Of a stretch of DNA of 64,000 bases, positions 56,274-64,000 are shown one piece after another. Position 1 is the stretch's first letter. Each line of letters opens with the position of its first letter. Source of the DNA: Lolium rigidum (lineage: Eukaryota; Streptophyta; Magnoliopsida; Poales; Poaceae); assembly GCF_022539505.1 (NCBI RefSeq), contig NC_061511.1, positions 35,908,620 through 35,972,619 on the forward strand. Direction: 5' to 3'. A model generated the notes under the pieces. That model saw only the letters and a list, made by a program, of their open reading frames with translations. It did no database searches and was not told the origin of the DNA. A program made the translations under genes and the position numbers.

Positions 56274-56422
56274 CATAGCTATAGTTGATTCCAAGAAGCA
56301 GGACGCGAAGACGACGGTGTTCTCTCTGGTGACACCAGCAGCACCCATCATCCGTTGCCAAGAGCACGGGTGCATCCAATGCCGATGTCGATGCTGAGCC
56401 AGAAGCCGCAGCCACGGGTAGC
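56274..56422 (-). other. exon-like minus-strand segment
   Basis: A segment with an acceptor (TTTTGCAG) and a donor (GAG then GTAATC) is open in a frame reading LPVAAASGSASTSALDAPVL. It could be the next exon of the DUF789-like fragment at 56827, but the joined frame is not convincing. Confidence 0.25.
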
Positions 56423-56741
56423 TGCAAAAGTTATTAAGGAAATCTTAGTGAAACCCGAAACGACTAGTAAGTAGTTGATTCAAACAAGAATGATACTTTC
56501 ATCACCGCCTATGAATTATAAGCAGAGAACTAGGAAAGAAAAAAGAACCGGGTTGTATACATGCCGCCTAGCCATTCATCCATGAACGGGAAATAAAAGT
56601 AACAAAAATCAATCAAGGACGTATGTTCGCGACCAGGACATGCTTCAAAAAACTTGAGGCCAACCTTCCTCAGGAACCAAAGCACCTTCACACCAGTTAA
56701 CGCTATGTGCTAATAGTAACAATCTGGAACATATAAACTAA

Positions 56742-58201
56742 AAGTTCTGATCAACCAACAAACCAGTGGTCGGTTCCGAATCAAATTTTGAAGTTTGCAG
56801 TAAGAAAACGTTAACCACTTGATTACCTGGAGATGGTGAGGCTGGTGGCTGTGTATAGCTTCTGGATGGCGGAGAGGTAGGACGTGACCTAGGAGGTGGA
56901 CGAGCACGGCGAGGCCGTAGGCACAGCTCTCAGCAAAGTGCTCCCACAGGTCAGACAATGCCAAGTAGTCCACCGTGACTTTACTCCTCTCCGTGTCCGG
57001 CCCGTCCACGCGTTCCTGGTAACCAAAAACAAAAATTGAGAATTTCAGAGTAGAGCAGAGCCATTGAATTTTCTGGAAAAAACAGAGGACTCGCTGCCCA
57101 TGGTCAAAACGTTGGGGTTGCACAAGTAACCCATAGGACCATGAACAAAAAAAAAAGGACACAGATCCTACTACTACTATAAGCAAAACAGGGTGCGTGC
57201 AATTTCACTTTAAAAAGGTTATTGGTTCTTCGCGGAGATCGCAAGGCATAAACTCCGATGATAAGTTCAAACTTTAGACTTTAGTGCTTCGTTTATTCTT
57301 AATGTTGGAGATGGCTGGTTAAATTATCTGAATTTTCGCCCTCGAAAAAAAAATTATCTGAATTAATCTGAACCCGTTATTGTAAATAAGGCCTTGCCCT
57401 TGCTTAAACAGCAAGCATAAACCGATGGATGACACATACACGTGCAGTTAGACAACTTGATGAAGATACAAGATTACCAATGCGAAACTAAAGTTGTGAG
57501 GGACATATATAAATTCAGTAGAATATTCGGCACGTCTAAATAAACCTATCATTTCCAGTGAGCAGCATTTGCACACTTAGCTTCATTAATATGAGCAGTT
57601 TGCTATGGCATATCGCGTAAAAAAGTAGATTGACTAATGAGAAATAGTCACGTCCTGCAGAAAAAAATGCAAGATCAGCCCACTGCCTGGTAGTGGTAAT
57701 ACGTGACTAACCATATCCCGCTGTCGAAGCAAACAAGTATGCAGGAACTAATTAAGTGCAGAACAATACGCATGTGAGGAGGTGAATCTGAATACATCCA
57801 TGGAAAGTCACGTGAAATAGAGATTATTTCACTCAACGGGATTTGGAGGAGGCTTACTGGGGAGGCGGCAGCGGCAGGGAGAGGTGGATGGCATCGCGCG
57901 GGAGCAGCAGGTCCAGGGATGCTGCCGGCGCGTGTGGGGAGAAGGTCGCCGGCTGCAGCGTCTTGGTCAGGCCTTCCTCCGTCGATCCTCCTGCCGTTCC
58001 TGCTGGCGTCCGGCGGCGCCGAGAGACACGGTCTGGCCGCCCCTTTGCTCGGACGGCCACCACCAGGAGGCCCCGCGAGCAAGGACAGCAGCCACAGCCA
58101 GGATCCCATCGAGCATGGCCGGCGGCCACCACCAGGATCCCCGCGCGAGAGCAGGCTCTTCCGTTGAAATCCATTTCGCTCCCCATTCTCCTCCTGCATG
58201 T
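56742..58201 (-). pseudogene. DUF789-like gene fragment, tandem unit 1
   Basis: DUF789 proteins are plant proteins of unknown function. A minus-strand exon (56827-57015) reads ERVDGPDTERSKVTVDYLAL then SDLWEHFAESCAYG. This fits the family pattern of an acidic-aromatic lead, DLWE, a few residues, then SAYG. The frame then shifts, and the expected YLSAIQ-like motif appears in another frame as SYLSAIQKLYTATSL. A GC-rich preceding exon ends at 57858 (LPAAAASP, phase 0 with the next). The frameshift indicates a pseudogene or fragment. The unit is repeated directly at 58202, offset 1460 bp. Confidence 0.5.
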
Positions 58202-59790
58202 AAGTTCTGATCAACCAACAAACTAGTGGTCGGTTCCGAATAAAATTTTGAAGTTTGCACTAAGAAAACGTTCAGTACCAGAACCATTTGATTACCTAGA
58301 GATGGTGAGGCTGGTGGTTGTGTACAGCTGGATGGCGGAGAGGTAGGATGTGGCCGAGGAGGCGGACAAGCACGGCGAGACCGTAGGCACTGCTCTCAGC
58401 AACTCCCACAGGTCAGACAACGCCAAGTAATCCACCAGGACTTTGCTCCTCTCCGTGTCCAGCCCATCCAAGTGTTCCTTGTAAGCAAAAACAAAAATTG
58501 AAATTTGAGAGTAGAGCAGAGCCATTGAATTTTCTGGAAAAAAACAGAGGACTCAATGCCCATGGTCAAAACATCAGGGTTGCACAAGTAACCCATTGGA
58601 CCAGGAACAAACAAACAAAAAAGGGGGAGACAGAACTATTAGTCCAAAAGGGGGAGACAGAACTACTAGTATAAGCAAAACAGAGTGCATGCAATTTTCA
58701 CTATAAAAAGGTTATTGGCTCTTCACGGAGATGGCAAGGCTTAAACTCCGATGATAAGTTCGAACTTTAGACTTTAGTGCTTTTTTTCTTCTTAACGTTT
58801 GAGATGGCTGGTTAAATTATCTGAATTTTCGCCCTCAAAATTTTTTTATCTGAATTTATATGAAGCTGTTATTCTAAATAAGGCCTTGCCCTTGCTTAAC
58901 CAGCATGCATAAATCAATGGGTGACACATACACGTGCAGTATGATAACTTGATGAAGCTACAAGATTACCAATGCGAAATTGTAGTTGTGAGGGACATAT
59001 ATATAAATTGAGCAGAATTTTTGGCACCCTAAATAAACCTATCGTTTCCGGTGAGCAGCATTTGCACACTTAGCTTCGTTAATATGAGCAGCCTGCTATG
59101 GTAGATTGACAAATGACAAATAGTCACGTCCTGCAGAAGACATACATGATGAACCCCCACTGTCTGGTAGTGGTAATCGTATCCCACTTGATCTCCACTA
59201 ATCATATCCCACTACTGTCCATAATTAAGTGCAGAACAATAGGCATGTGAGGAGGTGATTCTGAATCCATCCATGGAAAGTCACGTGAAACAGAGATTAT
59301 TTGTAACCCAGAAAGAGGTACTGTATTTCACTCAACGGGATTTGGAGGAGGCTTACTGGGGAGGCAGCAGCGGCAGGGAGATCATGGTGGATGGCGTCGC
59401 GTGGGAGCGGGATGCTGCCGGAGCGCGTGGGGAGAAGGTCGCCGGCTGCAGCATCTTGGTGAGGCCACCACCACACCACCCCCGCCGTCCCTGCGGACGT
59501 TCGGCGGTGCGGAGAGCCACGGTCTGGCCGCCCTTGTTGCTCGGACGGCCACCTCCAGGATCCCCCTGCCGGCGTCCGGCGGCGCCGAGAGCCACGCACG
59601 GTCTGGCCGGCCGCCCTTGTTGCTCGGACGGCCACCTCCAGGATCCCCCTGCCGGCGTCCGGCGGCGCCGAGAGCCACGCACGGTCTGGCCGGCCGCCCT
59701 TGTTGCTCGGACGGCCACCTCCAGGATCCCATCGAGCATGGACGGCGGCCACCACCAGGATCCCCGCGAGCATCCTCTTCCTGGAAGTGG
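58202..59790 (-). pseudogene. DUF789-like gene fragment, tandem unit 2
   Basis: This is a direct repeat of 56742-58201, starting at the same AAGTTCTGATCAACCAACA. The exon at 58296-58477 reads HLDGLDTERSKVLVDYLALS then DLWE. A 4-base deletion relative to unit 1 then shifts the frame, and SYLSAIQLYTTTSLTIS follows in the shifted frame. The upstream GC-rich exon ends at 59357 and has been expanded by a minisatellite (59521-59732). Neither unit encodes an intact domain. Confidence 0.5.
59521..59732 (+). repeat. GC-rich minisatellite, about 80-bp unit, nearly three copies
   Basis: The units start GGTCTGGCCG at 59521, 59600 and 59683 (79 and 83 bp apart) and the third is incomplete. Each contains GTTGCTCGGACGGCCACCTC and the first two continue CCAGGATCCCCCTGCCGG. 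Unit 1 of the larger tandem duplication has only a single related copy near 58035, so the array arose after the duplication. Confidence 0.85.
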
Positions 59791-59973
59791 GTCGGCGCTG
59801 CGGTGCGGTGGAGGGTGGCCGGCGAGGGGCCGCGGCGGCGGAGGGCGGCGAGATCGCTCAGGGAGAGGAGGCGTCGGGGAGAACCAACAGAATGGGGAAT
59901 GAATGAATCCTGGGAGTATTAGGAGGTTAGTTGAGTATTTCACGCAATCCATTAATTACAATTAGTGTGACTG

Positions 59974-60135
59974 GTGAACCAAGGCATAGCCTGGTGGCAG
60001 TGAGCTGCTGATAGCTCTCAGCCCGCCCGAGTTCGAGTGTCCCTACTCGCATTCTTGGTGTTGTGCACACAATTACCGCTATCAATACACAGCGCTGCTG
60101 GGTTTCTTCCCCAGTACGGCCAATCATTTTTTTTT
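59974..60135 (+). mobile_element. tRNA-derived SINE with 16-bp TSD
   Basis: This 162-bp element has an A-box-like TAGCCTGGTGGCAG (59987 on), a B-box-like GAGTTCGAGTGTC about 40 bases later and an oligo(T) end (60127-60135). It is flanked by the perfect 16-bp duplication ACAATTAGTGTGACTG (59958-59973 and 60136-60151). The oligo(T) terminus and internal pol III promoter resemble the Au-type SINEs of grasses. Confidence 0.85.
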
Positions 60136-60151
60136 ACAATTAGTGTGACTG

Positions 60152-60921
60152 CACAATTAGCGTGATGTGAGTCGGGAGACGAGCGCTCTCGGGAGACGCC
60201 TCGGGACCTGATGTGAGGCTCTGGCCGTTAGATTCATCCAAAATGGACGACTCGAATCAAGTTTAAATGGTGATCCACGGGAACGCAATTAGCGTGATCT
60301 AATTGGCTCAAGGGGTTCGGGGTGAGTGGGGGGCGGGAGAAATGGTTATGGCCTTCGGCCAAAATATTCCTGCCGCTTCGTCAACTTCAAAAATTCTTGC
60401 ACGCCTCTAATTAACTAAAAAATATATACAAATCCTTAATTTGTGTTGACCGCGTCCTAACATTGTCGTTATGTCTGAATTCGAGCTCCTCAACCCACAC
60501 ACGCTAATTTAGGTTGTCGGCAACAATGAGAAGCTCACCGACATCAGCCACGACCACATCGACTAGTGGCGGTGATGAGACTCTGGCTGTTAGATGCAGC
60601 CCGGATGGACGTACGACTCGAATTGAGATTAATGGGGGATCCACTGGAACACAATTAGCGTGATCTAATTGGCTACTTGTTGTGGACAGCCCGCTGCGCT
60701 GGATTGGGTGTCGAGACGAGCCCCGAGCACACCTTCGTCGGTGAGGGCAACTATTTGATGCATGGACGATCGCATCTGCTTCACGCCGGTCCATCCTGTG
60801 GCCGTGCCGCGCGCCTCGGCCCCACCCGATGCCACGCCGCTGTAACACAATACACCAAACGCAATAGCACCGAGTGGTGTCTACAGCACAACCCAGAGGC
60901 ATTTAGTGGGCAAGAGTACGT
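60152..60921. other. intergenic sequence with an approximately 95-bp direct repeat
   Basis: 60215-60308 and 60577-60674 are related direct repeats, ending in the shared AATTAGCGTGATCTAATTGG. No gene is recognised. A frame open over 60677-61039 has no family similarity. Confidence 0.45.
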
Positions 60922-61365
60922 AGCATCATTGTGCATTGTTGGTGAAGCCGAAAGACAACGCATGACCAAGACTATGAGGCACCGTGGTGTCTTCACTAGG
61001 GTCGAAAAGACCTCGTGGGCGCCACCCCAATGCACCTAGCCAACTTAATTTGCATGAGATTACATAGACAACACCTAGTAGTAATGTAGGGTTTCCGACA
61101 GTTTTCAACTTATAAAGAGTTTTCTCGGAGCCAGGCCATGTGTGGCATCATTGTGCATTGTTGGTGAAGCTGAATGATAACACGTACATGACTTACATGA
61201 CTGATTCTATCAGCCACCGAGGTGTCATCACCATGGTCGAAAGCGGGAGCCAACCAATACACCTACCTAACTTTGCATGGGACTAAGTAAAATGAAAACA
61301 CCTGGTGGTATTGTAGGGTTTCCAATAGTTTTCACCTTATAAAGAGTATTCTCGGAGACGACTAA
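60922..61365. repeat. degenerate tandem repeat, 222-bp unit, two copies
   Basis: Units start at 60922 and 61144 with GCATCATTGTGCATTGTTGG. Both contain GTCGAAA and TGTAGGGTTTCC, and both end CTCGGAG. A third, more diverged partial copy lies near 61630-61700 (TACTGGTGAAGCCTAAAGAC). Confidence 0.7.
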
Positions 61366-64000
61366 TGAATGAGAATTTCGTTGAAGCGTGATGAGTCCGG
61401 GGAAGACACGGATTCTAGTGAAGGCCTTGACACCTCGAGTGAAGAGACGGTGGGTTGATGGTTGTGGAGGACCTATATCGGAGTCGAGACCACGACACAT
61501 GCATCGGCGCGATGTCCATGTGACCCCCAATTAGACTATATATATATATGAGAAGTTGAACGCAAACCGAGACCAACATGAAAGAGAAACCTAGAGCCAG
61601 AATGAAATACTATAGCTAGATGCATGCTTTTGTGTATTACTGGTGAAGCCTAAAGACCACAGATGACCGATATCACGTGGCACCAGATTCCCCGTGTTGT
61701 ACGGCCCTCGCAAATATGTTAGCTTGTTTATCCAAAGCGGCGAATTTATGCGAATTTCATGCTTGCTAATGATATTTTTGTTGTTCGTCATGTTCCAGCG
61801 GCACACATACTAATAAATAAAGCAGGGTTTATTTTATGTGTAGAACTTTCCGAGATTTGGCCAGGGTAACCGGTTTTGTTGGTACGTACCGACCGGTGTA
61901 AGAAAAGGCTCGGCGGGTAAATTTCATGTAGTTTTAGCCAAATTTGACTTATAAATTCTACGTAGGTAAATTTTAAATTTGGTTTGATAGATGTTGGACG
62001 CTATTTGGAAAGATATTTACTTACGGGTAGTATATCATCCGGTAATTAAGTGATACTAATTAATATTGCCTAGGTAGATCCTTTATAATATCGATGAAAT
62101 GAGGTGGGTACGAGGAGATGGATGGGTGCGGATGAATTGCCTACTACTATTGGTTTTTACGTTTCAATGCGCTGTAGTTTTTAAGGCCATTATATTCCAG
62201 GCTACTACGGAGTATTAAATTTTGTTGACTCACAAAGTACTACTGTATCACGGCAGCAGGCAGCGCAGTTATTTAGGATGCATAAATCACGCATATTACG
62301 GAGACATTGGATTTACGTATAATATATCGTGGTCCGGTAATTGCTACCCACCATTAATGACTCTTCAATTCTTTTTCTCTTCCCATTCCATTCCTGGTTA
62401 CTAAAATAATGCGGCATGCATTGGTAGTGGTAGTTTCTGATGCTAGAGAGAATTTAAATGGACATGGCCATTGATCTTCTTGGCAATAGAGTACTACTAG
62501 TACATAATAGTCTGTTCTTGGATTATTACTCAAATATTATTATCTGAAAAAGAGGAGGGAATTTGGATACCCAAACGGAGGGAGTAGCCCTTCCATGTGG
62601 AACGTACTAGGGCAAGCAATTACACATTTCATCAACCTATTTGAATAAATTGATTCTTTCCTATTTATGCACGATGTTTGCACATGTCATGTGTGATTTG
62701 CTAACATGTACCGGTTGCATGCATATGGCCGGGTCTATACTTTCTTTTTAGGGGGCAAATAATAAACAAACTCGATCGAGAGAACATGGACGAGCACAGT
62801 CGGCGTCCTCCCACTGTTGGTGAGTCGACGATTTCATGAGAGCAAGTCGGAGAAGCATTGTTGCATACACTAATGGTTACATGTAGACACCTGCCCTTCC
62901 CCGGCCGGTGTACTCTGCTCACAAGATCATCGATGAACCGGGGCCCGGTGACTCTAATGATGAAACTAGCATGTACAATGACATGGGACGAACGGATGGA
63001 GACATGGCCTTACAACCTAGCCTCGACCAGACTCCTCGAGAATATTTGAACTAGGTTCTTAGTTGATGTTCGATATGCAGGGGAAGATATCTGAGTTTAC
63101 AGTCACCGCTTGCATGTGTTGCATCCTCCATCACATGCTCGGGCATCCCCAACACATATATGTTCTTGTACTCACACACTACCTCACGTCCTCACACTAG
63201 CAAAAAAAAAGCCGACCCAACAATCTAAAGCAGAAAGTGAATAAGCTAGCTATCTCCCCCTCCTTAGCTCTCAGGCTTCTATAGTACCCTTGAGGGTCGA
63301 CCATCGCTGGCCAGGCCGCCGACGACCGCTCCGCCGGAATAGCTGGATGGAGTGAGTCTTGGTAGGGCGCCGGAGTAGTTTAGGGTTAGTTTTAGTGTTG
63401 TTGTTGGCGTCTTGCCAGAGATTGGGCGGCTACCCTATAGTGGTGGTGGCGAGGGAGAGAAAGGGTGCGGGGCATCTCACTGTGCTCCGGCGACTAGATC
63501 CAGGTTAGTGGATGGCTACTGCCGTTGGGGAATCTTGCTTCTCTCCTCTTCTCTGCCTCCTCGCCATGGTGGTGAGATCGAAGACGTTGAAGCTGACTGA
63601 CATGAACATATTTTTCGGAGAAAATTGGATGGAACCGTACTAATTAAGATAGATACGGTGAAAAGTAGTGGTGGCATGTGCATGTGCACGTGTACATATT
63701 TAGAAAAATCGGAAGAAATATAAATTTATTTTAATTTAGGTATAGATTTTCTGAGATTTAAATAAGAAAATATATAATTGGTGGATTTGAATGTGTTCCA
63801 AGTTTATATATTTGGGTGAGAAAAAAATATCCCATCTAGGATTCGGCGCTGAGCCGTGTACACACACCCGAGCCCTCCAAATTTATGTACTCCTGTATTT
63901 CGGTGGAAAAAAGAAGGAGACATGCAGCTAGCGTTGGGTTGATGAAAATGGGTTTTCCTGACGGGGCACCGAGCGTGTAAATTTAGGCACTAATTAATTG
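61366..64000. other. mostly unrecognised intergenic sequence
   Basis: A (TA)n microsatellite lies at 61536-61549, and a lone Stowaway-like end (ACGGAGGGAGTAG) near 62575-62587. A somewhat GC-richer patch at 63240-63610 has short open frames. I can support no gene here. Confidence 0.3.

Noticed and set aside
57675..58226. Several GC-rich frames of 80-180 residues on both strands
   Set aside because: Open on nearly all frames because of composition; only the minus frame joining at 57858 to the DUF789-like exon has support.
60677..61039. Plus-strand frame of 120 residues
   Set aside because: No start context, domain or homologous repeat unit in frame; it crosses into the degenerate tandem repeat.

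Overview
The window is nuclear DNA of a grass, most probably a Pooideae/Triticeae-type or related large genome. It has GC-rich intron-poor coding exons next to AT-rich introns, Stowaway-type miniature elements with the usual CTCCCTCCGT-like ends, plant L1-type LINEs carrying an RNase H domain, a tRNA-derived SINE, and stacks of Gypsy-type LTR elements whose LTRs begin TGATACGTCTC and whose primer binding site matches tRNA-Asp. No organelle, bacterial or CRISPR features are present. Several positions below come from reading splice sites and target-site duplications (TSDs) by eye.

Layout. 1-1805 (minus): exons 4-1 of an otubain-like deubiquitinase gene, cut by the left edge. 1962-7242 (plus): an apparently intact full-length LINE, 14-bp TSD, inserted 143 bp upstream of that gene's ATG. 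7612-8350: a decayed LINE reverse-transcriptase fragment. 8754-29009: three related non-autonomous LTR retrotransposons nested like Russian dolls (A contains B contains C), each with its own 5-bp TSD and its own copy of one uncharacterised acidic ORF. 29304-34408: two 5'-truncated LINEs, the first itself interrupted by a poly(A) retroposon and a Harbinger-like DNA element. 34534-35973 (minus): a single-exon family-1 UDP-glycosyltransferase whose catalytic His is replaced by Asp. 36279-37740: relic of a CACTA-type element with Ulp1-like protease exons, holding a small hAT-like element. 37860-41503 (minus): a complete nine-exon otubain-like gene, paralogous to the one at the left edge.

42-60 kb is AT-rich DNA with internal duplications and several gene pieces, all on the minus strand: a UDP-glucose 4-epimerase pseudogene piece, four phase-matched exons of a gene I do not recognise, and a tandem duplication of a DUF789-like fragment with a GC-rich minisatellite. 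60-64 kb holds a SINE with a 16-bp TSD, degenerate tandem repeats and otherwise unrecognised sequence.

How it fits together. An ancestral duplication produced two otubain-like genes in the same orientation. The duplicated homology ends near 1860 and near 41558, just upstream of exon 1. The UDP-glycosyltransferase and nearly 30 kb of transposons now lie between the two. The only genes that look functional are the complete otubain-like gene, probably its left-edge paralogue, the LINE open reading frames, and possibly the glycosyltransferase. The nested LTR elements encode no gag or pol and must depend on proteins supplied by another element.
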